This document shows positions 7,655 to 14,669 of a DNA stretch of 38,734 bases, one piece after another (position 1 is the stretch's first letter; each line of letters begins with the position of its first letter). The notes beneath the pieces are model-generated. The model worked only from the letters and a program-made list of their open reading frames with translations, searched no databases and was not told the origin of the DNA. Both the position numbers and the translations under genes were made by a program. Source of the stretch: Oscillospiraceae bacterium (GTDB lineage Bacteria; Bacillota; Clostridia; Oscillospirales; Oscillospiraceae). The stretch lies in contig JAHHRR010000016.1 of the NCBI GenBank assembly GCA_020025655.1, forward strand, positions 1 to 38,734, written 5' to 3'.

Positions 7655-7681
7655 TTTGAAATGTAATCTGCGAGGTCTGAA

Positions 7682-8341
7682 ATGTTTGAAACTGTTTTCC
7701 AGAGTCTGAATCAGGGCTTTCTGAAATCTATTGAAATATTCATCTTTACGCTTTTGGGGGCAATACCTCTGGGCTTTATAATCTCCTTCGGCTCTATGAG
7801 CCGCTGCAAGCTTTTGCAGATGCCTGTGAAGGTTATAGTCTGGGTGGTAAGAGGAACACCGCTGATGCTTCAGCTGCTGCTTATCTACTATGGACCGGGT
7901 CTTGTTTTTGGTAATAATATCTGGGGCAGCGGCCAGTCCGGACGCTTCAGCGCCGCTATGGTTGCGTTCATCTTTAACTATGCCTGCTATTTCTCGGAGA
8001 TCTTCCGTGGCGGCATAGAGGGCGTTCCCAAGGGGCAGAAAGAGGCCGGACAGGTTTTGGGTATGACAGATTCCCAGATATTCTTTAAGGTTACTCTGAT
8101 GCAGGTGGTAAAGCGCATTGTGCCGCCTATTGGCAACGAGGTTATCACTCTTATAAAGGATACATCCCTTGTACGTGTTATTGCGTGCTATGAGCTTATG
8201 TGGAACGGTCAGAGCTTCATTAAGTCAAGCGGTATAATCTGGCCCCTGTTCTTTACCGGCGTGTACTATCTGGCCTTCAGCGGCCTTATGACGCTGCTTC
8301 TGGGCAAGATAGAAAAGAAGCTGGATTATTTCAAGGTCTGA
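7682..8341 (+). CDS. amino-acid ABC transporter permease
   Basis: This is the HisM/GlnP-type inner-membrane subunit, 219 residues, with about five membrane segments. It begins with the typical segment SLNQGFLKSIEIFIFTLLGAIPLG. The EAA-type loop that contacts the ATPase reads GVPKGQKEAGQVLGMTDSQIFFKVTLMQ in two parts at about residues 120-145. It is a single permease gene, so it probably acts as a homodimer. GAGGT lies 7 bases before the ATG. It sits nine bases before the ATPase gene. Confidence 0.92.
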   Translation: MFETVFQSLNQGFLKSIEIFIFTLLGAIPLGFIISFGSMSRCKLLQMPVKVIVWVVRGTPLMLQLLLIYYGPGLVFGNNIWGSGQSGRFSAAMVAFIFNYACYFSEIFRGGIEGVPKGQKEAGQVLGMTDSQIFFKVTLMQVVKRIVPPIGNEVITLIKDTSLVRVIACYELMWNGQSFIKSSGIIWPLFFTGVYYLAFSGLMTLLLGKIEKKLDYFKV

Positions 8342-8350
8342 GGTGGAAAA

Positions 8351-9127
8351 ATGGCTTTACTGGAAGTTAAGGATTTATATAAAAGCTTTGGAGAGCTTGA
8401 TGTCTTAAAAGGAATAAGCTTTTCTCTGGAACAGGGAGAAACTATGTCTATAATCGGTCCCTCCGGCGGAGGAAAAACTACTTTGCTGCGCTGCCTGAAT
8501 TTTCTGGAAATGCCCAGTGCAGGTGAGATATATGTGGCAAATGAGAAGATTTTCGGCACTGACAGAAAGCTCAACGACAGCGAAATCAGAAAAAACAGGC
8601 TTCGCTTCGGACTGGTATTTCAGAACTTTAACCTGTTTCCTCAGTATACTGCTTTGCAGAATGTTACATTAGCATCGAAACTTCATGCGAAGGAGCGGGA
8701 GGATTATAAGAAAAACAAGAAAGCGATCCTTCAGGAGATCGACGAAAACGGCAAGGAACTGCTTGCACGTGTGGGACTTTCGGATAAACTCGACTATTAC
8801 CCCCACCATCTCTCAGGCGGCCAGCAGCAGCGTGTTGCGATTGCCAGAGCTCTTGCGTTAAGACCTGAGGTGCTGTTCTTCGATGAGCCTACATCGGCTC
8901 TTGACCCCGAGCTTACAGGGGAAGTATTAAAGGTTATAAAACAGCTTTCTGAGGAAAAAATGACTATGGTCATTGTTACCCATGAAATGAGCTTTGCAGA
9001 GGCTGTTTCGGATAAGGTGCTGTTCATTGACGGCGGAAAGGTCGAGGAGCAGGGAAGCCCTCAACAGGTTATGCAGAACCCGCAGGAGGAGAGAACAAAA
9101 CAGTTCCTTTCAAGCTACGGAAAATAA
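8351..9127 (+). CDS. amino-acid ABC transporter ATP-binding protein
   Basis: This is a GlnQ/HisP-type ATPase of 258 residues that powers the importer. Walker A is GPSGGGKTT (residues 36-44; the usual S is G), the Q-loop is VFQNFNLFPQYT, the signature is LSGGQQQRVAIARAL, and Walker B is VLFFDEPTSALDPE. A lysine-rich stretch of about 15 residues (KEREDYKKNKKAILQEIDENG region) lies between Q-loop and signature and makes the protein slightly longer than the usual 240-245 residues. It is the last gene of the operon before a strong terminator. Confidence 0.94.
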   Translation: MALLEVKDLYKSFGELDVLKGISFSLEQGETMSIIGPSGGGKTTLLRCLNFLEMPSAGEIYVANEKIFGTDRKLNDSEIRKNRLRFGLVFQNFNLFPQYTALQNVTLASKLHAKEREDYKKNKKAILQEIDENGKELLARVGLSDKLDYYPHHLSGGQQQRVAIARALALRPEVLFFDEPTSALDPELTGEVLKVIKQLSEEKMTMVIVTHEMSFAEAVSDKVLFIDGGKVEEQGSPQQVMQNPQEERTKQFLSSYGK

Positions 9128-9128
9128 G

Positions 9129-9166
9129 AAAAACCCCGGTAATCCACACGATTACCGGGGTTTTAT
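9129..9166. terminator. bidirectional terminator after the ABC operon
   Basis: A 13-pair stem (AAACCCCGGTAAT at 9131-9143 with 9151-9163) and a 7-base loop, with T-runs on both strands. It ends the ABC operon (plus) and the small ORF at 9171-9263 (minus). Confidence 0.92.
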
Positions 9167-9170
9167 GCGC

Positions 9171-9263
9171 TCATGCGTTCTTCTTCTGAATGAAGAAATA
9201 TACTGCGCCGCCGACTGTTGCGAGTGCAAGGATAACTAAAAGAGCTTTCATAAATTTTTTCAT
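9171..9263 (-). CDS. 30-residue single-span membrane peptide
   Basis: This is a very short gene. The peptide is basic at the start (MKKFMKALL), hydrophobic in the middle (VILALATVGGAVYFF) and basic at the end (IQKKNA), so it should cross the membrane once. Support is strong for such a small ORF: AAAGGAGGA lies 6-7 bases before the ATG, a promoter TTGATA-17-TATGAT lies at 9289-9317, and a terminator follows directly after the stop. It therefore forms its own transcription unit. I do not recognise a family. A toxin-like or regulatory membrane peptide is possible but not shown. Confidence 0.7.
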   Translation of the reverse strand: MKKFMKALLVILALATVGGAVYFFIQKKNA

Positions 9264-9288
9264 TTCGGAATCCTCCTTTTTTTATTTT

Positions 9289-9317
9289 ATCATACTCTTT
9301 TTGGGAAAATATATCAA
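9289..9317 (-). promoter_or_regulatory. promoter of the 30-residue peptide
   Basis: Minus strand TTGATA (9312-9317), 17 bases, TATGAT (9289-9294), about 20 bases before the ribosome site. It is a near-consensus sigma-A promoter. Confidence 0.8.
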
Positions 9318-9494
9318 TAACATAATGTTAATTTTGAACAAATTGAGCAAATCATCTAAAAATGTCAGGCGAATATTAAATGATTACCCACCGGAATAGA
9401 GTTTATGAAAGAGAAATCCAGAAAATATATATGAATTTCAGCTTCTGCTTTTCAGCTGCCGGAAAAAATGGCAGCTTTATATAGCATGATAAAA
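9318..9494. other. intergenic stretch without recognised gene
   Basis: This stretch is AT-rich and has no convincing ORF. The only structure seen is a hairpin AGCTGCC (9454-9460) with GGCAGCT (9470-9476), followed by TTT on the plus strand. It may be a second, weaker terminator for leakage past the tRNA array, or nothing. Confidence 0.4.
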
Positions 9495-9495
9495 C

Positions 9496-9532
9496 AAAAA
9501 AGCTTGTAATCTTAAAGATTACAAGCTTTTTT
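9496..9532 (-). terminator. terminator of the tRNA array
   Basis: A long AT-rich stem (AAAAAGCTTGTAATC with GATTACAAGCTTTTT, about 9496-9532) ends in T-runs, just after the last tRNA of the minus-strand array. Confidence 0.9.
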
Positions 9533-9534
9533 GC

Positions 9535-9610
9535 TGGTGCTCCAGCGGGGATTCGAACCCCGGACACCCTGCTTAAAAGGCAGGTGCTCTGCCTACTGAG
9601 CTACTGGGGC
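9535..9610 (-). tRNA. tRNA-Lys (anticodon TTT)
   Basis: The cloverleaf is clear, with anticodon loop CTTTTAA between CCTGC-type stems, TTCGAAT T-loop and encoded CCA (9535-9537). The acceptor stem GCCCCAG/CTGGAGC has a C3-A70 mismatch where the complement predicts T3. It is the last gene of the array. It is a target of MnmA and MnmG at U34. Confidence 0.93.
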
Positions 9611-9674
9611 ATCTATATAAACTTCTTTTCTCATCAGTTTGGTACCTAACTTTCAGGGAAAAGAAGGTTTAAAC

Positions 9675-9748
9675 TGGCTGGGATGGCGGGACTCGAACCC
9701 ACTATATCGGAGTCAAAGTCCGGTGTGTTACCATTACACTACATCCCA
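9675..9748 (-). tRNA. tRNA-Gln (anticodon TTG)
   Basis: The acceptor stem TGGGATG/CATCCCA is perfect, the anticodon loop is CTTTGAC, the T-loop is TTCGAGT, the discriminator is G and CCA is encoded. The outermost anticodon-stem pair (27-43) is C-A. It is a substrate class for MnmA/MnmG. Confidence 0.93.
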
Positions 9749-9805
9749 ATATTGCGGTGGTGGTAAGTAAAAGACTGACTAAAGCCAGTCTCGGAATTTT
9801 TTAAA

Positions 9806-9882
9806 TGGGGTGGGATATGGGGCTCGAACCCACGACACCCGGAACCACAATCCGGTGCTCTACCAACTGAGCTAATCCCACC
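9806..9882 (-). tRNA. tRNA-His (anticodon GTG)
   Basis: The anticodon loop is TTGTGGT, the acceptor stem is GTGGGAT/ATCCCAC, and a genomically encoded G-1 (9882) lies opposite discriminator C73, the identity mark of tRNA-His. CCA is encoded. Confidence 0.95.
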
Positions 9883-9896
9883 ATAAAATATTAAAT

Positions 9897-9973
9897 TGGC
9901 ACGCCAAGAGGGATTCGAACCCCCGACCTACTGCTTAGAAGGCAGTTGCTCTATCCTGCTGAGCTATTGGCGC
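9897..9973 (-). tRNA. tRNA-Arg (anticodon TCT)
   Basis: The anticodon loop is CTTCTAA, the acceptor stem is GCGCCAA/TTGGCGT (terminal G-T wobble), the discriminator is G, the T-loop is TTCGAAT and CCA is encoded. It reads AGA/AGG codons. Confidence 0.94.
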
Positions 9974-9996
9974 ATATTTTTCGTCACCCTAAGAAA

Positions 9997-10070
9997 TGGA
10001 GCGGGTGATGGGAATCGAACCCACGTATCCAGCTTGGAAGGCTGGTGTTCTACCATTGAACTACACCCGC
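9997..10070 (-). tRNA. tRNA-Gly (anticodon TCC)
   Basis: It is the first gene of the array. The acceptor stem GCGGGTG/CACCCGC is perfect, the anticodon loop is CTTCCAA, the T-loop is TTCGATT, the discriminator is T and CCA is encoded. Confidence 0.95.
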
Positions 10071-10098
10071 ATGGCCGTTCCCTTTATTCAGCCCTGAG

Positions 10099-10128
10099 AT
10101 AATAACACATAAAATACGGTTATGTCAA
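10099..10128 (-). promoter_or_regulatory. promoter of the five-tRNA array
   Basis: Minus strand TTGACA (10123-10128), 18 bases, TATTAT (10099-10104), about 30 bases before tRNA-Gly. It has a consensus -35 and a strong AT-rich upstream region, as expected for a stable-RNA promoter. Confidence 0.85.
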
Positions 10129-10161
10129 TAGCTTTAGGGAAAATTTTTTAAAAAATTTAGG

Positions 10162-10203
10162 ACAGAGCGGAAAATTCTGCGGTAAAACGGTTTTCCGCTC
10201 TGT
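10162..10203 (-). terminator. hairpin after the Ig-repeat protein gene
   Basis: ACAGAGCGGAAAA (10162-10174) and TTTTCCGCTCTGT (10191-10203) form a 13-pair stem just downstream of the minus-strand gene ending at 10215. The T-tract is interrupted, so termination may be incomplete. Confidence 0.6.
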
Positions 10204-10214
10204 ATTTTCACATT

Positions 10215-11846
10215 TTAACGGTCTTTCTTGATGCTGTCAAAGAAGTCTTTGATGCGTTCTGAGATGTTTGCCATGAAATTGTCTTCACCGTTGCGGCTCA
10301 TCATGTAAGCATAGACACCCAGACCTATAAGGGCCAGTATAGCAACAACCATAATCACAATAAGTGCGGTATGACCGCCTGTCTTATGGGATTCGTGCTG
10401 GCTTATATGAGGTGTGGCTTCGGGGGAGGCAGTGGGAGCTGTACTGCTGTCAGGAGAAACGGTGGGAGAGGGAACAGCTTCCTTTTCGGTGACATTTACG
10501 CTGAAGCTGCAAGTGAAGTTACCATATGTAACAGTTACGGTCTGAGGACCGGGCTTGGTGAACTTTACAGGAGAACAGGTAAAGCCGGCAGTAACGGTTT
10601 CTTTTTTGCCGGAGCTCATGGACTGCTGGAGGGTAAGACCGGTGGAATCAAGGTCCTCGCCTACGGCGTAATTTAGCTTATGAGGCTTTGAAAGAACCGA
10701 AAGGCTGATAGGCTTCTCCTCTGCCTTAACGGTGACGTTAAAGGTACAGGTTTTTCCACCGTATGTGACGGTAATTGTCTGAGAGCCTGCGGTTTCAAGC
10801 TTAATGGGGCTGAGCTCAAGTTCAGAGGCCATAACGTCCCTCTGACCGTGATTTGTATAAACTCTTATGGAAAGGCCTCGAGGCTGAAGATCCTCACCGA
10901 CCATATACTCGGTTTTATCAGGCATGGTAAGAACACCGATACCTTCAATCACTTCATCAACTTCCTCAACATTTACAGAGAAAGAACAGGTTTTATCTCC
11001 GTAAAGCACTTCGATTGACTGAGTACCGGGAGTTGAAAGAACCATGGGAGAGACAGAGAAGCCTTCGCTGACAATCCTGCTGCTTCCGTCTGAGAAGTTG
11101 AGGCTTATCTGAAGACCGGAGGTGTTCAGACTGTCTCCGACCTTGTAATTTGTTACATTGGGCAGGTTTGCGATAGAAATGGAGGCGACCTGCGCACCTC
11201 GTACAGTGACTGAGCAGGGGGAGCTGACAACAACTGCGGTGAGACTGTTATTGGTGTTGGTTACTTCGCAATAGTAATAGGTTGTACCTTCAATAGAGGT
11301 GTTTACGCTGATGCTGCCGGAAGTACCAAGTTCTATGGGAATACCGCCGGAGTTACTGTTGGAGGCATTGGAATACCACTGATAGGACAATGTGCCGCCG
11401 TCATTTACAGAGCTTGAGATGCTTAACTGAACATTATCGCCCACATAGCACTCTACTGTTGAGGAATTCATTGTGACCTGCGGGACTGCGGGGACAACGG
11501 AAACTGTGCAGCTTATAGTGTTGTTGCTGCCGTCGGGGCTGTGGACGTTTATGAAATAGGTGTAAGTACCGGCACTGAGAGTAGAGCCGCTGATATAAAG
11601 GTTGTCTCTGCCGTCTTCGGCGGGAGTGCTTTCAATACTCAGCCAGTCTGCATCCGGATCACCGTCAATGCTGCCTGCATCCACAGAACTGCCGGACGGT
11701 ACGCTTGCGACCAGATGGTGAAGCTGCTGACCGGCACTTATTGGACCGGGAGCATCAAAAATTATGATGTTTTCGGCAAAGGCTGCGGGACTGAGAAGTA
11801 ATATTAAAAGCAGTGAAAATATAACTGCAATAGAATATTTTTTCAT
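10215..11846 (-). CDS. membrane-anchored surface protein with bacterial Ig-like repeats
   Basis: The 543-residue protein starts with a signal peptide (residues 1-24, ending SPAAFA). An N-terminal beta-rich domain lies at about 25-120. An Ig-like domain at about 121-216 carries YQWYSN and YYCEV, the usual Trp and Cys core positions. Three repeats follow at about 222-293, 303-373 and 381-452. Each repeat contains Y-x-VG-[ED]-x-L, SP-x-x-[LF] and TYG-x-x-TC-[ST]-F, which resembles the bacterial Ig-like group 3 family. A Pro/Ser/Thr linker (455-485), one membrane span (about 492-516) and a charged cytoplasmic tail come last. It has no sortase motif. ATG 11846 is chosen because AAAGGA lies 7 bases upstream. 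Function is probably adhesion or display; the ligand is unknown. It is monocistronic. Confidence 0.82.
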   Translation of the reverse strand: MKKYSIAVIFSLLLILLLSPAAFAENIIIFDAPGPISAGQQLHHLVASVPSGSSVDAGSIDGDPDADWLSIESTPAEDGRDNLYISGSTLSAGTYTYFINVHSPDGSNNTISCTVSVVPAVPQVTMNSSTVECYVGDNVQLSISSSVNDGGTLSYQWYSNASNSNSGGIPIELGTSGSISVNTSIEGTTYYYCEVTNTNNSLTAVVVSSPCSVTVRGAQVASISIANLPNVTNYKVGDSLNTSGLQISLNFSDGSSRIVSEGFSVSPMVLSTPGTQSIEVLYGDKTCSFSVNVEEVDEVIEGIGVLTMPDKTEYMVGEDLQPRGLSIRVYTNHGQRDVMASELELSPIKLETAGSQTITVTYGGKTCTFNVTVKAEEKPISLSVLSKPHKLNYAVGEDLDSTGLTLQQSMSSGKKETVTAGFTCSPVKFTKPGPQTVTVTYGNFTCSFSVNVTEKEAVPSPTVSPDSSTAPTASPEATPHISQHESHKTGGHTALIVIMVVAILALIGLGVYAYMMSRNGEDNFMANISERIKDFFDSIKKDR

Positions 11847-11875
11847 ATTCAATTCCTTTCTCGGATTATATAGTT

Positions 11876-11904
11876 TTTATAGCACTTAAATGGTCAATAG
11901 TCAA
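11876..11904 (-). promoter_or_regulatory. promoter of the Ig-repeat protein
   Basis: Minus strand TTGACT (11899-11904), 17 bases, TATAAA (11876-11881). A second TTGACC overlaps the spacer, giving a tandem TTGAC repeat. Confidence 0.65.
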
Positions 11905-11974
11905 TATTTAAGACAATAATACAGTGCCTTTGGCAAAAATAGACAATCTTCGCACCCCTTTATCCGGTCCTGTA

Positions 11975-12003
11975 TTGAGATAAATAAATTTATATGTTAA
12001 AAT
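11975..12003 (+). promoter_or_regulatory. promoter of ispE
   Basis: TTGAGA (11975-11980), 17 bases, TAAAAT (11998-12003), with a 5' leader of about 70 bases before ispE. The leader shows no clear structure. Confidence 0.7.
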
Positions 12004-12081
12004 ATATCTGATCATATAATAAGACGTAGAAAACAGCAATTAGTTCACAGATATAATAAATAATTCGGGTGAGAGACAGAT

Positions 12082-12951
12082 ATGACAGAAATAAAAGAAA
12101 AGGCGTTTGCCAAGATCAATATATCTCTGGATATAACCGGCCGCAGAGATGACGGCTATCATGATATGGTTATGGTAATGCAGACCGTATCTATTAGTGA
12201 TGATGTTACAATAAGTGTAAATGACTCCGGCAGGATAAGCGCCAGCAGCAACCTGCGCTTTATTCCGGGGGATGACAGAAATCTTGCGGTAAGAGCCGCA
12301 AAGCGTTATCTCGAAGAAATAGGGGAGACTGTAAGCGGTCTTAATATCGACATAAGGAAAACTATTCCCGTAGGAGCGGGCATGGGCGGCGGTTCATCTG
12401 ATGCAGCAGCTGTTTTCAGAGCCATGAACAGACTTTTTGAAAACAGACTCAGCCCTGATGAACTGGAAAAACTTGCAGCAGATGTTGGATCTGATACTGC
12501 ATTCTGCGTAAAGGGCGGTACAATGCTTGCAACAGGCAGAGGCGAGCTTCTCAGTGAGCTGCCCGCTTTTCCCGACTGCATTTTTGTGGTCTGCAAGCCG
12601 GAATTCTCTATTTCCACACCGGAGCTTTTCAAGAAGATAGATTCTGCTCCTATAAAGGCGCATCCTGATACCGCCGGAATTCTTCAGGCGCTGGATGAGG
12701 GCAAACTGGCGGAAATATGCCACAGGATGTATAATGTATTTGAAGATGTGGATGACAGACGCATGAGAACAGTCAGAGAGATAAAAAACAGGCTTCTGGA
12801 CTTTGGCGCACTGGGTTCTGTTATGACCGGCACAGGCTCTGCAGTTTTCGGAATATTCGATAACAGACAGGCGGCAGAAGAGGCAGAGCGTGATCTTAAA
12901 CGGGATTTCCGTTTCTGCTATACTGCAAGGCCTGTGGGAAAAATGTTTTAA
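12082..12951 (+). CDS. ispE: 4-diphosphocytidyl-2-C-methyl-D-erythritol kinase IspE
   Basis: IspE phosphorylates the 2-hydroxyl of CDP-methylerythritol with ATP in the non-mevalonate isoprenoid pathway. It has 289 residues, the family norm. The GHMP-kinase ATP motif is IPVGAGMGGGSSDAAA (residues 95-110). K11 in AKINISL and D138 in VGSDTAF are the expected catalytic pair. The C-terminal motif TGTGSAVFGIF is present. It has its own promoter and is followed by a hairpin terminator that runs into the start of spoIIR. Confidence 0.95.
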   Translation: MTEIKEKAFAKINISLDITGRRDDGYHDMVMVMQTVSISDDVTISVNDSGRISASSNLRFIPGDDRNLAVRAAKRYLEEIGETVSGLNIDIRKTIPVGAGMGGGSSDAAAVFRAMNRLFENRLSPDELEKLAADVGSDTAFCVKGGTMLATGRGELLSELPAFPDCIFVVCKPEFSISTPELFKKIDSAPIKAHPDTAGILQALDEGKLAEICHRMYNVFEDVDDRRMRTVREIKNRLLDFGALGSVMTGTGSAVFGIFDNRQAAEEAERDLKRDFRFCYTARPVGKMF

Positions 12952-12967
12952 AGATTAAAAAAATACG

Positions 12968-13013
12968 AAACCGTCTATACTATGGTTGAATACATAGTGA
13001 GGCGGTTTTTTAT
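12968..13013 (+). terminator. terminator between ispE and spoIIR
   Basis: The two-part stem is AAACCGTCT (12968-12976) with the complementary strand 13000-13008, and ACTATG (12979-12984) with CATAGT (12993-12998). It is followed by a T-run that ends one to two bases before the spoIIR ATG. Confidence 0.7.
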
Positions 13014-13014
13014 T

Positions 13015-13617
13015 ATGAAAAATTACGATGACAAACTTAGAATATGGGAATGTGCAGCACTGGCAGCACTCTGCATAGCGCTTCTTGCGGCTACATGGGC
13101 GCAGGCAAGACAGAACGCCATCAGCGCAGAGCTTGTGCGGCTGCACGTGATTGCTGTGTCGGATGATGAATACGAACAGCGGATAAAGCTCAGGGTCAGG
13201 GATGCGGTGCTTGAATATTTAAGACCTCTGCTGAAAGATGCAAAAAATCCGGAAGAAGCAAAAGTCGTTATAAAACAGAACTTTGAAGGAATTGAAGCGG
13301 CTGCCGGAAAGGCAGCTCAGGGCAGAAGCGTGAGGGTGTCTCTTGGAAGAGAGAGCTATCCTACAAAGCGGTATCTTGGTTTCAGCCTGCCTGCCGGAAA
13401 TTATGATTCTCTGAGAATAATTCTCGGCGAGGGAAAGGGCCATAACTGGTGGTGCATAGTTTTCCCGCCCCTTTGTCTTGATGCGGCACAGGCGCAGCAG
13501 GTGCAGAGCGTCATGAGCAGAGAGGATTACGCCATAGTCAGCGAGGATGAGGGATACGAACTTCGCTTCAAACTTGTGGAGCTGTGGGGCGAGCTTTTAA
13601 ACCGCACCGGACTTTAA
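13015..13617 (+). CDS. spoIIR: stage II sporulation protein R, SpoIIR
   Basis: SpoIIR is made in the forespore under sigma-F and secreted into the intermembrane space. There it activates the SpoIIGA protease, which processes pro-sigma-E in the mother cell. The chosen start gives 200 residues with an N-terminal signal/anchor (about residues 11-30). The family motifs are RLHVIAVSDDEYEQRIKLRVRDAV and, at about residues 143-154, HNWWCIVFPPLC; they are split here by about 80 residues. A longer start at 12982 lacks a ribosome site and lies inside the terminator stem. For ATG 13015 the only Shine-Dalgarno-like GAGG is 12 bases upstream, inside the same stem. Its presence suggests a spore-forming ancestry. 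Confidence 0.88.
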   Translation: MKNYDDKLRIWECAALAALCIALLAATWAQARQNAISAELVRLHVIAVSDDEYEQRIKLRVRDAVLEYLRPLLKDAKNPEEAKVVIKQNFEGIEAAAGKAAQGRSVRVSLGRESYPTKRYLGFSLPAGNYDSLRIILGEGKGHNWWCIVFPPLCLDAAQAQQVQSVMSREDYAIVSEDEGYELRFKLVELWGELLNRTGL

Positions 13618-13635
13618 ACTTCGAAGATAATTTTG

Positions 13636-13655
13636 TGCATATAAACTGTTATGCA
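13636..13655 (+). promoter_or_regulatory. inverted repeat upstream of the FAH-family gene
   Basis: TGCATA (13636-13641), 8 bases, TATGCA (13650-13655). It is a possible protein-binding site about 35 bases upstream of the -35 box. Confidence 0.3.
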
Positions 13656-13670
13656 AAGCGGCGTATTTGG

Positions 13671-13719
13671 CTAATTAGGGAATTAGTTGGTTGCTTTTTG
13701 GGATAAACAGGTTTATAAT
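13671..13719 (+). promoter_or_regulatory. promoter of the FAH-family gene with adjacent palindrome
   Basis: TTGCTT (13691-13696), 17 bases, TATAAT (13714-13719). Immediately upstream, CTAATT-AGGG-AATTAG (13671-13686) is a perfect 6-base inverted repeat, well placed for an activator or repressor. Confidence 0.7.
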
Positions 13720-13754
13720 TGGGCTCAATGCACAATAAATCGGAGGAAAGTAAA

Positions 13755-14594
13755 ATGAAACTCAGTAATATAGAGACAGAAAACGGCATTCATCTGGCTG
13801 TTGTAACTGAGCGCGGTATGGTAGATGCTACGGCAGCCGGCTGCGGCCTCAGCATGGACGATGTAATCAAGGGTGCTGACAGAGAACCCCTTTATAAAAT
13901 AGAGAACGACGAAAACCTGCCTGTGGTACAGAATGTCAGCTATGCAAATCTGGTTGATGACAACGCCAAGATAATTTGTGTAGGCCTTAACTATAAATCT
14001 CACATTGCCGGTATCCATCTTCAGGTTCCTGATTATCCGGTGCTGTTCTCCAAGTATTCCAACTGCCAGACCCATAATAAGAGCGTTATTGATCTGCCCT
14101 CATGGGAAAGCAGCTATGACTATGAAGCTGAGCTGGTTATTGTAATCGGCAAAGAAGCATGGGGCGTAAATGAGGCAGAAGCTAAAAACTGCATTTTCGG
14201 CTATACCTGCGGCAATGACATGAGCTGCCGTGAATCTCAGAGCAGAAGCAGTCAGTGGCTTATCGGTAAGACCATGCCCGGCTTTGCTCCCTGCGGTCCC
14301 TGCATTGCTACTGCTGACAGCATTGATCCTGATGCTGGATGCACTATAAAGAGCTATGTTAACGGCGAGCTGCGCCAGAACGGCACTACTGCCGATATGA
14401 TCTTCAAGTGCGCAAGAATTGTAAGCTATGCTTCCCGCTACATAAAACTCAGCCCCGGCGACCTGATTTTCACCGGCACACCTACCGGCGTTGCACTGGA
14501 ACTGCGTGACGAAGGCAAGCATTGGCTTGAATACGGCGACAAGGTGGATATAGAGATAGAGGGCATAGGAACTCTTACAAATACAATGAGCTGA
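13755..14594 (+). CDS. fumarylacetoacetate hydrolase (FAH) family enzyme
   Basis: This is a cytoplasmic metal-dependent enzyme that cleaves C-C bonds in, or decarboxylates/isomerises, acylpyruvate-type substrates. It has 279 residues. After a short N-terminal domain, the catalytic fold shows IICVGLNYKSH, the metal-binding set DYEAE (E124, E126) and the partner D155 in GNDMS, then LSPGDLIFTGTPTGVA. GGAGGAAAG lies just before ATG 13755, which excludes the longer upstream TTG frame. Cysteines in the NDMSCRE and FAPCGPC region replace residues common in eukaryotic FAH. The substrate cannot be assigned; no degradation pathway genes are nearby. Confidence 0.85.
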   Translation: MKLSNIETENGIHLAVVTERGMVDATAAGCGLSMDDVIKGADREPLYKIENDENLPVVQNVSYANLVDDNAKIICVGLNYKSHIAGIHLQVPDYPVLFSKYSNCQTHNKSVIDLPSWESSYDYEAELVIVIGKEAWGVNEAEAKNCIFGYTCGNDMSCRESQSRSSQWLIGKTMPGFAPCGPCIATADSIDPDAGCTIKSYVNGELRQNGTTADMIFKCARIVSYASRYIKLSPGDLIFTGTPTGVALELRDEGKHWLEYGDKVDIEIEGIGTLTNTMS

Positions 14595-14600
14595 TTTTTT

Positions 14601-14627
14601 CGCACAGTAAATTTAATTTACTGTGCG
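14601..14627 (+). terminator. hairpin after the FAH-family gene
   Basis: A 12-pair stem CGCACAGTAAAT (14601-14612) with 14616-14627, followed by GGAACTTTATT. The stem is strong but the T-tract is weak, so it is perhaps a leaky terminator before the next gene. Confidence 0.55.
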
Positions 14628-14669
14628 GAACTTTATTAAAGGATAAATTCGTGCAAAGCAGGTAGAAAA

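Noticed and set aside
9896..10102. 68-codon open frame on the plus strand beginning MARQEGFEPPTY
   Set aside because: It is the antisense of the tRNA-Arg and tRNA-Gly genes. This kind of translated-tRNA artefact is common in databases.
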